A DNA stretch of 64,000 nt from JADGHX01 sp963837755 (GCA_963837755.1 CAWIOP010000001.1:310001-374000); one strand, 5' to 3'; shown: positions 11,715-21,886, counted from the stretch's first letter. A program made the numbers and translations. The notes: generated by a model from the sequence alone, not told the origin.

Positions 11715-13077
11715 ATGCCGAGTTGCGCGGACGATCTAGCGACCACCTATGCCGCTCACCTCGAAACCATCGTCGCAGCGCGCGTCGCGCGCACTGGAGG
11801 CCTCGGGCTTCTCCAGCCTGCTGGTGCACTCCGGCTGCGCCCCGGATGGTGTTCCTGGACGACCAGCCCTACCCCTTCCACGTGAACGCGCCCTTCAAGC
11901 TCTGGGCGCCCATCACCGACGTATCCGACAGTTTTATCTACTTCGCGGCCGGCCACCGGCCGCGCATGCTGTTCCACCACCCACGCGACTACTGGCACAA
12001 GCCGGCAGACCTGCCCGACGCATACTGGATCCGCCACTTCGAGCTGCACGCCGTGTCAGACCGGCAGCGCCGCGCGCACCCTGCTGCCCGAAGATCTGAG
12101 CCGCACGGCCTATCTCGGCGAAGGCTTTCCGGAGCTCGCGGCGTGGGGCGTAGGCGCAACCAATCCCGGCGAGCTGGTCACTCGAATGGATTATGTCCGC
12201 GCGGCCAAAACGCCGTACGAGCTCGTGTGCCTGCGCGAAGCCAGCCGCCTCGGCGCGCTGGGCCACGTGGCCGCGCAAAAAGCCTTCTCCGCCGGCGCTT
12301 CGGAATACGAGATCGAGCTGGCGTTCATGCAGGCATGCGGCCTGCGCGAGCAGGAGCTGCCGTACAACCCCATCATCGCGCTCAACGCCGGCGCAGCCGT
12401 TCTGCACTACCAGATGCTCGAACGGCGGCCCCCGAAAGAGCGGCACTCGCTGCTCATCGACGCCGGCGCCGAGTTCGCCGGATATGCCAGCGACATCACT
12501 CGCACCTACTCGCCCGAGGACGCCGACTTCGCCGCGCTGGTGACGGAGATGGACCACGTCCAGCAGGCCCTGTGCACACAGCGTGCGCGCGGGCGTGGAC
12601 TGGCGAGACGTGCACCTCTCATCGCATCGCCTGATCGCCGAGCTGCTGCACGACTCCGGCATCACCAGATGCGACGCGGACGAAGCGGTGGAGACCGGCC
12701 TGTCGAGCGTGTTCCTGCCTCACGGTCTCGGCCACCTGCTCGGCCTGCAGGTGCACGACATAGGCGGCCTCATGAAATCCCCCGAAGGCGGCAGCATTCC
12801 CCGCCCCGAAGGCCATCCCTACCTGCGACTCACGCGAGTGCTGGAAGAAAACTTCGTAGTGACGATGGAGCCCGGCCTCTACTTCATCGACCAGCTGCTC
12901 GAACACGCTCGCGGCGATCACCGCGGCGCAAAGATCAACTGGAGCCGCGTGGAGCAGTTCAAGCGCTTCGGCGGCATCCGCATCGAAGACAACCTGGCCA
13001 TCACAGCGAACGGCTGCGAAAACATGACACGCGACGCTTTTGCCTCAATTCAAAGCGCGCCACTGCCAGCACACTAG
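11715..13077 (+). CDS. pepQ: Xaa-Pro dipeptidase PepQ, four frameshifts
   Basis: Cytoplasmic M24B metallopeptidase that hydrolyses dipeptides with C-terminal proline. The N-terminal domain reads LATTYAAHLETIV, FLDDQPYPFHVNAPFKLWAP and GHRPRMLFHHPRDYWH. The pita-bread domain carries the metal ligands in IDAGAEFAGYASDITRTYS (two Asp), LPHGLGHLLGLQVHD (His), VTMEPGLYFID (Glu) and GGIRIEDNL (Glu). The ATG at 11715 gives a normal N-terminus. Frame changes near 11785, 11835, 12070 and 12575 are all +1, and the corrected protein of about 450 residues matches the family length (E. coli PepQ 443). The uniform insertion pattern suggests sequencing error. It is divergent from the lipoprotein gene. Confidence 0.93.
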
Positions 13078-13115
13078 TACCTCTGCACAGAGACTCTGAC
13101 GGGTTCTGGATTCAC

Positions 13116-13308
13116 GGATGTGGCGCCTGCGCGGGCGGCGGCTCACTCGAAGAGCTTCTTCGGAGAGCGCGTTCGCAGGCGGCGGCTCACTCGCCGAGGG
13201 CCTTGGCGGGGACCGGCCGTAAAAGCCATCCATGGCGGCCTTGTGCAAATGCGTCCCTGCATTTGCACATCCCCGCCAAGGCCCTCGGCGAGCGATCCAC
13301 CGCTGAAA
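13116..13308. repeat. Left arm of a 190-bp inverted repeat with nested hairpins
   Basis: This 193-base arm matches the reverse complement of 13651-13840 almost base for base through its middle part. Inside it a perfect 20-bp stem (13193-13212 with 13270-13289) encloses a second perfect 11-bp stem, TGTGCAAATGC (13242-13252) with GCATTTGCACA (13259-13269), and a GGCCG/CGGCC pair. A short segment beginning GGCGGCTCACTCG occurs twice in direct orientation in the arm. No gene is supported in the 815 bases between pepQ and mscL. It resembles a miniature, non-coding mobile or REP-like element. Confidence 0.85.
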
Positions 13309-13650
13309 CGTTTTGCCGGTGTGGAGTTCACAACTCCGTTTTCGCGCCGGGGAAGCGAGCAACGCGTTCAGAAGGGTCGCGAGTATCGCGATTGCCTTCG
13401 CCGGTGCGTCCGCGAGAGTTACGAGCCAGCGCTGAAGAGTCGCCAGCCTGCACCGGAACATCGCCAACTCGAATTCCCCGGTCGCCTGCTCTCAGCCGTG
13501 AGTCCTTCGGCGCCGCGGCAGAAGAGCCAGCCCACGCTCGTAGGTGACGAAGCGAACAACACAGGCAACGAATGCGCCGTCAGGAATCGATAGCGCGGGT
13601 TCAGGCTGCGGGCACCAATGCGAAGTGGCGAACTTCACGCTGGCAGAGCC

Positions 13651-13840
13651 TTTCAGCGGTGGCTCGCTCGAAGAGGACCTTGGCGGGGATGTGCAAATGC
13701 AGGGACGCATTTGCACAAGGCCGCCATGGATGGCTTTTACGGCCGGTCCCCGCCAAGGCCCTCGGCGAGTGAGCCGCCGCCTGCGAACGCGATCTCCGAA
13801 GAAGCTCTTCGAGTGAGCCGCCCGTGCAGGCGCCGCATCC
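13651..13840. repeat. Right arm of the 190-bp inverted repeat
   Basis: Inverted partner of 13116-13308. The inner hairpin (TGTGCAAATGC/GCATTTGCACA) is intact here too, while one side of the outer 20-bp stem has diverged (GAGGACCTTGG in place of GAGGGCCTTGG plus flank), so the left arm is the better-preserved structure. The 342 bases between the arms contain no recognisable gene; short frames there (for example around RFVTYERGLALLPRRR on the minus strand) have no family match I can name. Confidence 0.85.
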
Positions 13841-13892
13841 CTGAGCCCGCGAAAGCGTCAACAGCTGCGTGTCTACGCCGCTCCGCAGACTT

Positions 13893-14282
13893 CTACTTCT
13901 TCGTCAGCAGATTCCGGATGTCTTCCAGCAGTGCCTCGGTCTTGGTCGGCGGCACCGGCACGCTGGGGCTCGGCCGCTTCAGCCGGTTGATCGCCTTGAT
14001 CACCACGAACAACGCAAACGCGATGATCAGAAACTCGAGCACCGTCTGGATGAACACGCCGTACTTGAGCAGCACGGGCTCGCCCGCCGGATTCGTGCCG
14101 AGCGGAAAAGCGAGGTCCTTGAAGTCGACATTGCCGACGGCGAGCCCGATCGGCGGCATGATGACGTCGGCCACCAGCGAGGCCACGATCTTGCCGAACG
14201 CAGCGCCGATCACGAAACCGACCGCGAGGTCGATGACGTTGCCCTTCATCGCAAACTCTTTGAATTCCGTTCCGAGGCCCAT
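13893..14282 (-). CDS. mscL: Large-conductance mechanosensitive channel
   Basis: Homopentameric inner-membrane channel that opens under membrane tension and releases solutes after osmotic downshock. The 129-residue protein has the canonical start (GLGTEFKEFAMKGNVIDLAV), the pore-lining first helix GFVIGAAFGKIVASLVADVIMPP, a periplasmic loop, the second helix (GVFIQTVLEFLIIAFALFVVIKAIN) and the charged cytoplasmic C-terminal helix (KTEALLEDIRNLLTKK). Length is typical (E. coli 136). It is a single gene in the same direction as the ribosomal operon but separated from rplQ by a strong terminator. Confidence 0.97.
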   Translation of the reverse strand: MGLGTEFKEFAMKGNVIDLAVGFVIGAAFGKIVASLVADVIMPPIGLAVGNVDFKDLAFPLGTNPAGEPVLLKYGVFIQTVLEFLIIAFALFVVIKAINRLKRPSPSVPVPPTKTEALLEDIRNLLTKK

Positions 14283-14403
14283 GGCTGTCTCCCCGAGTCG
14301 TTCTTGATGAGCGCGCCGACGGCGCGCCAGCCAGCCTACGGAAACCTCATGACAGGCGCAAACTCACGCGGGCCCCGTTTTCGAGGCAGCGAGCCGCACA
14401 ACG

Positions 14404-14432
14404 AAAAACGGGCCCACCAGGGGCCCGTTTTT
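14404..14432 (-). terminator. Terminator of the alpha ribosomal operon
   Basis: Perfect 12-bp stem AAAAACGGGCCC (14404-14415) with GGGCCCGTTTTT (14421-14432) and a 5-base loop, starting 22 bases after the rplQ stop. A/T runs on both sides make it potentially bidirectional. Confidence 0.93.
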
Positions 14433-14453
14433 ACGGATCACGAGACAGTCGCC

Positions 14454-14942
14454 TCAAGCCGCGGCCTTCTTCTTCTTCGGGGCAGCCGACGCTTCAGCAG
14501 CCGCAGCGGTTTTGGCCTTCTTCCTGGCCGGGGCACGCTTCTTCTTGCCCTCTTCAGCCGCGGCTTCGGCAGCCCCAGCGGCGGCCGGCCGGTCCACCAG
14601 CTGCATCAGCGCCATCGGGGCGGAGTCGCCCGCGCGCGGGGCCAGGTGCAGGATGCGCGTATAGCCACCCGGGCGAGCCCTGAAACGGGGCCCGAGGTCA
14701 TCGAACAGCTTGGTCACGACGTCGCTGTCACGCAGGCGCGAGAACGCAATGCGGCGGTTGGCCTCGCTGTCCTTCTTGGCGAGCGTGATGAGCGGCTCTA
14801 CGACGCGGCGAAGCTCTTTCGCCTTCGGCAGCGTGGTGCGGATGGTCTCGTGACGCAGGAGCGAAACGCTCATGTTCCGCAGCATCGCGTGCCGGTGCGG
14901 GCTGTTACGTGAGAGCTGGCGGCCTGAAAGATGGTGACGCAT
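14454..14942 (-). CDS. rplQ: 50S ribosomal protein L17
   Basis: Large-subunit protein near the exit tunnel. The 162-residue sequence begins MRHHLSGRQLSRNSPHRHAM and carries the typical LRHETIRTTLPKAKELR and ITLAKKD motifs. The core ends near residue 125, and about 35 residues of Lys/Ala-rich tail (RAPARKKAKTAAAA) are added, a common lineage-specific extension that probably binds rRNA. It is the last gene of the alpha operon, with a strong terminator just after it and repeat copy A between it and rpoA. Confidence 0.97.
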   Translation of the reverse strand: MRHHLSGRQLSRNSPHRHAMLRNMSVSLLRHETIRTTLPKAKELRRVVEPLITLAKKDSEANRRIAFSRLRDSDVVTKLFDDLGPRFRARPGGYTRILHLAPRAGDSAPMALMQLVDRPAAAGAAEAAAEEGKKKRAPARKKAKTAAAAEASAAPKKKKAAA

Positions 14943-14964
14943 TGGAAAACCCTTGAGCTACTCA

Positions 14965-15030
14965 TGGCCTGCGGCCAGGATTCAACGGGGCCGCAGCGGC
15001 CCCGTACATCTATCGGCGCGAAACGCGCCG
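14965..15030 (+). repeat. Intergenic hairpin repeat, copy A
   Basis: Hairpin 1 TGGCC-TGC-GGCCA (14965-14977), linker GGATTCAAC, hairpin 2 GGGGCCG-CAG-CGGCCCC (14987-15003), linker GTACATCTAT, hairpin 3 CGGCGCG-AAA-CGCGCCG (15014-15030). It lies between the rplQ start and the rpoA stop. All three stems differ from the commonest version but remain fully paired. Confidence 0.88.
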
Positions 15031-15036
15031 AAAAAA

Positions 15037-16041
15037 CTACATCACGTCGCGTTCTTCGTCGTGCTTGAGGCCCGCGGGCGGCCAGCCTTCCAGCCGCATG
15101 CCGAGCATGAGGCCGTGGCTCTGGAGCACTTCCTTGATCTCGGTGAGCGACTTCTTGCCGAGATTCGGCGTACGCAGCAGCTCGACTTCCGTGCGCTGCA
15201 CGAGATCGCCGATGTAGTGAATGTTCTCGGCCTTGAGGCAGTTCGCGCTACGAACGGTGAGCTCGAGCTCGTCGACCGGGCGCAGCAGGATCGGGTCGAA
15301 CTGCATCTCGGAGACCTTGGAGGCGGCTTCTTCCTCGCCCTGCAGGTCGACGAACACCGAGAGCTGGTCTTTCAGGATGCTGCCGGCGCGGCGGATGGCT
15401 TCTTCCGGGTCGATGGTGCCGTTCGTCTCGATGTCGATGACGAGCTTGTCGAGGTCGGTGCGCTGCTCGACACGGGCCGCGTCAACGGAATACGTGACGC
15501 GACGGACAGGCGAGAACGACGCGTCGAGCTGCAGGCGGCCGATGGGGCGGGTCTGCTCTTCGAACACGGCGCGCTGCACTGCCGGGCGGTAGCCGCGGCC
15601 GCGCTCCACGCGCAGGGTCATGTTGAGCTCGCCGGCCTTGGTGAGGTTGGCGATGACGAGATCGGGGTTCACGACTTCGATGTCGTGATCCATCTGGATG
15701 TCGCCGGCCGTCACGGGCCCTGGGCCCTTCTTGTGGAGGCGCAGCTCGGCGCTGTCGCGCGTGTGCATGCGCAGAGCCACGAGCTTCAGGTTCAGCAGGA
15801 TGTCGACGACATCTTCCTGAACGCCCTCGATGCTCGTGTACTCGTGCAGCACGCCATCGATCTCCACTTCGGTGATGGCGCTGCCCGGCATGGAGGAGAG
15901 CAGCACGCGGCGCAGGGCGTTGCCGAGCGTATGGCCAAAGCCGCGCTCGAACGGCTCGATGACCACACGCGCCTGGCGCGGGGCAACGGGCTGCACCTTC
16001 ACCACACGGGGCTTCAAGAATTCTGCGACTGAACCCTGCAT
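15037..16041 (-). CDS. rpoA: DNA-directed RNA polymerase subunit alpha
   Basis: Alpha subunit of 334 residues. The N-terminal domain (about 1-235; VVIEPFERGFGHTLGNALRR) dimerises and nucleates assembly with beta and beta-prime. The C-terminal domain (about 250-320) binds UP elements and activators and includes LTVRSANCLKAENI, where the arginine corresponds to E. coli Arg265, and the helix-hairpin-helix TPNLGKKSLTEIKEVL. Length is typical. It lies between rpsD and rplQ in the conserved alpha operon order. Confidence 0.98.
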   Translation of the reverse strand: MQGSVAEFLKPRVVKVQPVAPRQARVVIEPFERGFGHTLGNALRRVLLSSMPGSAITEVEIDGVLHEYTSIEGVQEDVVDILLNLKLVALRMHTRDSAELRLHKKGPGPVTAGDIQMDHDIEVVNPDLVIANLTKAGELNMTLRVERGRGYRPAVQRAVFEEQTRPIGRLQLDASFSPVRRVTYSVDAARVEQRTDLDKLVIDIETNGTIDPEEAIRRAGSILKDQLSVFVDLQGEEEAASKVSEMQFDPILLRPVDELELTVRSANCLKAENIHYIGDLVQRTEVELLRTPNLGKKSLTEIKEVLQSHGLMLGMRLEGWPPAGLKHDEERDVM

Positions 16042-16169
16042 TGCACGCTCACTTTGCCAGCAGAACGCCGGCGTCTAGGCGAGGCACGAAGCCTCGCGTA
16101 GTGATCTTCCGATTACGAACAGGCGAGGCGCCCGGACCATGCCCGGGCGCCTCGCTCAAACCAGTCAAA

Positions 16170-16794
<625 letters not shown>

Positions 16795-16812
16795 TGAGAA
16801 GCTCTCCTGACC

Positions 16813-17229
16813 TTAAACGCGACGCTTTTTCGGAGCGCGGCAGCCGTTGTGCGGGATGGGAGTGACGTCCGAGATGCTCGTGATCTTCAGGCCGGCCCCG
16901 TTCAATGCCCGCACCGCCGATTCACGGCCGGGGCCGGGGCCCCCGACACGCACTTCGACGTTCTTCACGCCATGTTCCATCGCAGCCTTGCCGGCCTTCT
17001 CGGCGGCAACCTGCGCTGCGAACGGCGTGGACTTTCTCGAGCCGCGGAAACCGCAGCCGCCCGAGGTGGCCCAGGACAGGGTGTTTCCCTGCCGGTCCGT
17101 AATCGTGATGATGGTGTTGTTGAAAGAGGCATGAACGTGCGCGATCGCATCGAGAACGTTCTTGCGTGCCTTCTTCGCCTTCTTCTGCCCGCCAGCAGCG
17201 CCCGAAGCCTGTGATTTCTGCTCAGCCAT
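16813..17229 (-). CDS. rpsK: 30S ribosomal protein S11
   Basis: Platform protein of the small subunit that contacts mRNA near the E site. The 138 residues show an Ala/Lys-rich N-terminal extension followed by the family core: AHVHASFNNTIITITDRQG, SWATSGGCGFRGSRKSTPFAAQ, and the C-terminus DVTPIPHNGCRAPKKRRV. The usual length is 127-130, so the extension adds about 10. It is located between rpsM and rpsD with short spacers, as in the standard alpha operon. Confidence 0.98.
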   Translation of the reverse strand: MAEQKSQASGAAGGQKKAKKARKNVLDAIAHVHASFNNTIITITDRQGNTLSWATSGGCGFRGSRKSTPFAAQVAAEKAGKAAMEHGVKNVEVRVGGPGPGRESAVRALNGAGLKITSISDVTPIPHNGCRAPKKRRV

Positions 17230-17238
17230 ATCTATGCC

Positions 17239-17619
17239 TTATGCCTTACCCGGCGGTGCGCCGAGCTTGACCGCCTGTTTGCGCGGGCCCTTGCGGGTGC
17301 GCGCGTTGGTGCGCGTACGCTGGCCACGCACCGGCAGGCCGCGCCGATGGCGAATGCCGCGATACGAGCCCAGGTCCATGAGGCGCTTGATGTTCATGGA
17401 CACCTCGCGACGCAGGTCTCCCTCGACGGGAAACTTCGCGATCAGCGAGCGGATCTGGGTGACCTCCGAGTCGGTCAGATCCTTCACCTTGGTGGTGGGG
17501 TCGATGCCCGCGGCGACGCACAGGTTGCGCGCGCGGGACCGCCCAACGCCATAGATGTGGGTCAAGCCGACCCACAGGTGCTTGTTCATCGGGATGTTGA
17601 TACCGGCAATGCGTGCCAT
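17239..17619 (-). CDS. rpsM: 30S ribosomal protein S13
   Basis: Head protein of the small subunit that contacts the P-site tRNA and L5 across the subunit bridge. It has 126 residues, beginning MARIAGINIPMNKHLWVGLT, with the helix-two-turn-helix IYGVGRSRARNLC, the middle RREVSMNIKRLMDLGSYRGIRHRRGLPVRGQRT and the basic tail NARTRKGPRKQAV. Length is within the family range (118-126). It heads the alpha group here, after rpmJ, with repeat copy B in the gap. Confidence 0.98.
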   Translation of the reverse strand: MARIAGINIPMNKHLWVGLTHIYGVGRSRARNLCVAAGIDPTTKVKDLTDSEVTQIRSLIAKFPVEGDLRREVSMNIKRLMDLGSYRGIRHRRGLPVRGQRTRTNARTRKGPRKQAVKLGAPPGKA

Positions 17620-17678
17620 GTTTCTCTAGCCTCGCCGCGAATTACGCGCCGAAAAACGCGCGATTGTACGGATATTCA

Positions 17679-17740
17679 TGGGCTGCGCCCAACTTTCAAC
17701 GGGCCTCGCGCAGAGCGCGACCCCCGTACCTGTAGCCTCG
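17679..17740 (+). repeat. Intergenic hairpin repeat, copy B (partly degenerate)
   Basis: Hairpin 1 TGGGC-TGC-GCCCA (17679-17691), TTTCAAC linker, imperfect hairpin 2 with inner CTCGCGC/GCGCGA pairing (17701-17725), then GTACCTGTA and a degenerate third hairpin. A further fragment, ACGCGCC and CGCGCG followed by TTGTACGGATA (about 17643-17674), sits directly upstream and looks like part of another copy. It lies between rpmJ and rpsM. Confidence 0.75.
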
Positions 17741-17767
17741 GAACTCAAGATCAGGGCCATTGGTGCC

Positions 17768-17881
17768 CTAGCCCTGGCGCTGCTTGTGGCGCGGATCCGT
17801 ACAGATCACGTACACCACGCGCCGCCGGCGCACGACCTTGCAGTTCTTGCAGATTTTCTTTACGGACGGACGAACCTTCAC
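17768..17881 (-). CDS. rpmJ: 50S ribosomal protein L36
   Basis: The smallest large-subunit protein, 37 residues, encoded from a GTG at 17881 seven bases after GAGGAGG, with TAG at 17768-17770. The sequence VKVRPSVKKICKNCKVVRRR continues to a second zinc half-site with Cys27 and His32; the Cys-x2-Cys and Cys-x4-His pattern marks the zinc-binding (C+) type of L36. It lies between secY and rpsM, its normal place at the end of the spc operon. Confidence 0.95.
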   Translation of the reverse strand: MKVRPSVKKICKNCKVVRRRRVVYVICTDPRHKQRQG

Positions 17882-17893
17882 AACAAACCCTCC

Positions 17894-19249
<1,356 letters not shown>

Positions 19250-19274
19250 GTTCGCTGCTTACCTTGCTCGCGCC

Positions 19275-19712
19275 TTACTCTTGAAAAGAGCCGCCGGCCG
19301 CTTCAATGGCCGCGCGCGCACCCTTGGTGGCGCCGATGCCCTTCAGCGTGACGGCCTTCGTCACTTCACCCGACAGCACGACCTTCGCCTGCTCCGTGAA
19401 CACCGGCACCACGCCGGCCTTCTTCAGGGCATCGAGGTCGATGACGGCCGCGTCCACCTTGCCGAGCTCGGAGAGCCGCACTTCGGCGCGCGTGGCCTTC
19501 ATCTTGGAGCGGAAGCCCACCTTCGGCAGGCGACGCTGCAACGGCATCTGGCCGCCTTCGAAGCCAACCTTATGGTAGCCGCCTTTGCGGGCGCGCTGAC
19601 CCTTGACGCCGCGGCCGCAGGTCTTGCCCTGGCCGGCGGAGGCGCCGCGTCCAACGCGAAGCCGCGAGTGCCTGGAGCCACGTGCCGGCTTGAGTGTGTT
19701 CAGTTGCATCAC
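19275..19712 (-). CDS. rplO: 50S ribosomal protein L15
   Basis: Large-subunit assembly protein of 145 residues. It starts MMQLNTLKPARGSRHSRLRV, has the glycine- and arginine-rich loop GRGASAGQGKTCGRGVKGQRARKG that threads into 23S rRNA, then the GFEGGQMPLQRRLPKVGF motif and the globular L18e-like domain with VVPVFTEQAKVVLSGEVTKAV. Length is typical (144 in E. coli). It lies between rpmD and secY. Confidence 0.98.
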   Translation of the reverse strand: MMQLNTLKPARGSRHSRLRVGRGASAGQGKTCGRGVKGQRARKGGYHKVGFEGGQMPLQRRLPKVGFRSKMKATRAEVRLSELGKVDAAVIDLDALKKAGVVPVFTEQAKVVLSGEVTKAVTLKGIGATKGARAAIEAAGGSFQE

Positions 19713-19751
19713 TTTGCTGATTCCTGAAACTGTGGGTCGATCCAGCGGGCG

Positions 19752-19937
19752 TCAGCCCGCCTTCTCCACCTTCAGCAGGTGGGTCGCGGTGTTCATCATG
19801 CCGCGATTCTCGGGGGTGTCTTTCACCGTGACCGACTGATTGAGCTTGCGCAGACCCAGGCCACGAACCGAGGCCCCGATGTTCGCGAGCTGCCCGTGGA
19901 TGCTCCTGACGAGCGTCACCTTCACTTGACCTGCCAT
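19752..19937 (-). CDS. rpmD: 50S ribosomal protein L30
   Basis: A 61-residue protein, MAGQVKVTLVRSIHGQLANI, with the family motifs GLGLRKLNQSVTVKDTPENRGM and the C-terminal HLLKVE. The ATG at 19937 lies six bases after the rpsE stop region, so the short start was chosen over longer readings that would run into rpsE. Size and position between rpsE and rplO are canonical. Confidence 0.97.
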   Translation of the reverse strand: MAGQVKVTLVRSIHGQLANIGASVRGLGLRKLNQSVTVKDTPENRGMMNTATHLLKVEKAG

Positions 19938-19942
19938 GCGCC

Positions 19943-20449
19943 TTATCCTGTGATCTCTTCGAGAGTCTTGCCGCGCTTGGCCGCGATGTCGTCGGGCGAA
20001 CGGATCGCCGCGAGCGCACCGATGGTGGCACGCACCACGTTGATGGGATTGCGCGAGCCGTAGCTCTTCGCGAGCACGTTGCGCACGCCGGCGCACTCGA
20101 GCACCGCGCGCATGCCGCCGCCGGCGATGACGCCCGTGCCGTCGGAAGCGGGCTGCATGAGCACGCGCGTGGCGCCGTGCGAGCCCTTGATGGCGTAGTG
20201 CAGGGTCTCGTTCTTCAGGCTCACGTTGATCAGCTGCTTGCGCGCCTGCGCCATCGCCTTGGAGATGGCGACCGGCACTTCGCGCGCCTTGCCGAAGCCG
20301 TAGCCGACGCGGCCTGCGCCGTCACCGACCACCGTCAGCGCCGTGAAGCCGAACTGGCGGCCACCTTTCACGACTTTCGCCGTGCGATTGACCGCGACGA
20401 GTTTCTCGGTGAACTCATCGGAGGACTGCGGCTTGTCGATTCTTGCCAT
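19943..20449 (-). CDS. rpsE: 30S ribosomal protein S5
   Basis: Small-subunit protein of 168 residues involved in translational accuracy and mRNA unwinding. The double-stranded RNA-binding-like N-terminal domain (EKLVAVNRTAKVVKGGRQFG, ALTVVGDGAGRVGYGFGKAREVP) and the C-terminal domain (GTGVIAGGGMRAVLECAGVRNVLAKSYGS) are both present. Spectinomycin-related loop residues VVKGGR look wild type. It lies between rplR and rpmD. Confidence 0.98.
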   Translation of the reverse strand: MARIDKPQSSDEFTEKLVAVNRTAKVVKGGRQFGFTALTVVGDGAGRVGYGFGKAREVPVAISKAMAQARKQLINVSLKNETLHYAIKGSHGATRVLMQPASDGTGVIAGGGMRAVLECAGVRNVLAKSYGSRNPINVVRATIGALAAIRSPDDIAAKRGKTLEEITG

Positions 20450-20493
20450 ATAACTTACCTATTGAGGCCAGTACTTGAGGACCAGGGGCCTGC

Positions 20494-20853
20494 TTAGAAC
20501 TCGAGCCCGGACTCGCGCGCGGCATCCGCCAGCGCCTTCACGCGTCCGTGATATCGGAAACCGGAGCGATCGAACGCCACCTTCGTGACGCCTGCGGCCT
20601 TGGCCCGCTCGGCAATGGCGCGGCCGACGGCCTTGGCGGCCTCGACGTTGCCCGTGAACTTCAGGCCTTCCTTCACCGCGGTCTGCACCGTCGAGGCGGC
20701 CGCGATGACCTTGGCGCCCTGCGCATCCGTGAGCTGCGCGTAGATGTGGCGCGGAGTCTTGTGGACGCTCAGGCGTGCCACGTCCAGGTTGCGGATGTGC
20801 GCCCGGGTCTTCACTGCGCGGCGCAAGCGCCGCTCTTTCTTTCGGATCGTCAT
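20494..20853 (-). CDS. rplR: 50S ribosomal protein L18
   Basis: 5S rRNA-binding protein of 119 residues. The basic N-terminus (MTIRKKERRLRRAVKTRAHI), the LSVHKTPRHIYAQLTDAQG strand, AASTVQTAVKEGLKFTGNVEAAKAVG and the end VAFDRSGFRYHGRVKALADAARESGLEF are all characteristic. It works with L5 and the 5S RNA in the central protuberance. It sits between rplF and rpsE in spc-operon order. Confidence 0.98.
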   Translation of the reverse strand: MTIRKKERRLRRAVKTRAHIRNLDVARLSVHKTPRHIYAQLTDAQGAKVIAAASTVQTAVKEGLKFTGNVEAAKAVGRAIAERAKAAGVTKVAFDRSGFRYHGRVKALADAARESGLEF

Positions 20854-20863
20854 GTGGGCGGCC

Positions 20864-21391
20864 TTACTTCTTCTTGCCTTCCTTCAACTCGATCTTCTCG
20901 CCCGCGTAGCGCACGCCCTTGCCCTTGTAGGGCTCCGGCGGACGCACATCGCGGATCTCGGCGGCTACCTGGCCGACTTTCTGCCGGTCGATGCCCTTCA
21001 CGAGAATTTCCGTCTGGCTCGGCGTCTCGATGGTGATGCCCTCGGGAACGTCGTAGTTGACGGGGTGCGAGAAGCCGAGCGTCAGGTTCAACACCTTGCC
21101 CTGCACGGCTGCGCGGAAACCGACACCCTGCAGCTCGAGCTTGCGCTCGTAGCCCGTGGTGACGCCCGTGACCATGTTCGCGATGTGAGCGCGCGTGGCG
21201 CCGGCCTGCACGCGCACGCCGTCGTTCGCGTATTTCACGGTCAGCGTCTTGCCGTTCTGCTCGACCGACACGCCGGTCTTCAGCGGCAGGCTCAAGCTAC
21301 CCCTGGCGCCCTTGATCGTCACGCCTTCCGCGGCGATGGCGGCGCTCACGCCCTGCGGCAGGTCGATGATTCGGTTTGCAACTCGCGACAT
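20864..21391 (-). CDS. rplF: 50S ribosomal protein L6
   Basis: Large-subunit protein near the factor-binding site, 175 residues made of two similar domains. It begins MSRVANRIIDLPQGVSAAI, and the C-terminal signature PEPYKGKGVRYAGEKIELKEGKKK is diagnostic (KGKGIRY motif). Length agrees with E. coli L6 (177). Repeat copy C separates it from rpsH. Confidence 0.98.
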   Translation of the reverse strand: MSRVANRIIDLPQGVSAAIAAEGVTIKGARGSLSLPLKTGVSVEQNGKTLTVKYANDGVRVQAGATRAHIANMVTGVTTGYERKLELQGVGFRAAVQGKVLNLTLGFSHPVNYDVPEGITIETPSQTEILVKGIDRQKVGQVAAEIRDVRPPEPYKGKGVRYAGEKIELKEGKKK

Positions 21392-21400
21392 GGCTTCTTA

Positions 21401-21475
21401 CAGCCTCCGGCTGGGGTTCAACGGGGATTCGCGCAAAGCCGCGAACCCCGTACGGTAACAGCGCGAAGCGCGCTG
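21401..21475 (+). repeat. Intergenic hairpin repeat, copy C
   Basis: Hairpin 1 CAGCC-TCC-GGCTG (21401-21413), linker GGGTTCAAC, hairpin 2 (21423-21449; GGGGATTCGCG / CGCGAACCCC with one bulge), linker GTACGGTAA, hairpin 3 CAGCGCG-AAG-CGCGCTG (21459-21475). It fills nearly the whole rplF-rpsH gap. Hairpins 1 and 3 carry paired base changes relative to other copies. Confidence 0.88.
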
Positions 21476-21480
21476 GAGGA

Positions 21481-21876
21481 CTACGCCACGATGCATAGAA
21501 CCTCCCCGCCCTGGCCAATGGAACGGGCCTGCTTGTCGGTCATCACGCCCTTGGGGGTCGAGACGATGACGGTGCCCATGCCACCCAGCACCTTCGGCAA
21601 TTCGTCCTTGCCACGATAGATGCGCAGGCCGGGCCGCGAGACGCGCTCGAGGCGGTCGATCACGGGCCTGCCTTCGTAATACTTCAGGCCGATGGTGAGC
21701 GTGGCCTTGCCGTCCTCGTTGCCGAGGCGGAAGTCTTCCACGTAGCCCTCGTCCTTCAGCACGCGGGCAATGGCGGTCTTCACCTTGGAAGAGGCCATGC
21801 TCACTTCGGTCTTGCGGGCCACCTGCGCATTGCGGATGCGGGTCAGGAGATCTGCAATGGGATCGGTCATGCTCAT
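21481..21876 (-). CDS. rpsH: 30S ribosomal protein S8
   Basis: 16S rRNA-binding protein of the central domain and, in E. coli, the translational repressor of the spc operon. The 131 residues start MSMTDPIADLLTRIRNAQVA and end STPKGVMTDKQARSIGQGGEVLCIVA, the usual S8 C-terminal signature. The middle (YYEGRPVIDRLERVSRPGLRIYRGKDELPKVLGG) is also typical. Size matches the family (130). Confidence 0.98.
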   Translation of the reverse strand: MSMTDPIADLLTRIRNAQVARKTEVSMASSKVKTAIARVLKDEGYVEDFRLGNEDGKATLTIGLKYYEGRPVIDRLERVSRPGLRIYRGKDELPKVLGGMGTVIVSTPKGVMTDKQARSIGQGGEVLCIVA

Positions 21877-21886
21877 GCCGCGTTCC

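Noticed and set aside
13045..13900. Overlapping frames of 80-230 codons in the repeat region
   Set aside because: They share a peptide (for example AMDGFYGRSPPRPSASEP) only because the DNA is an inverted repeat; no start signals or family matches.
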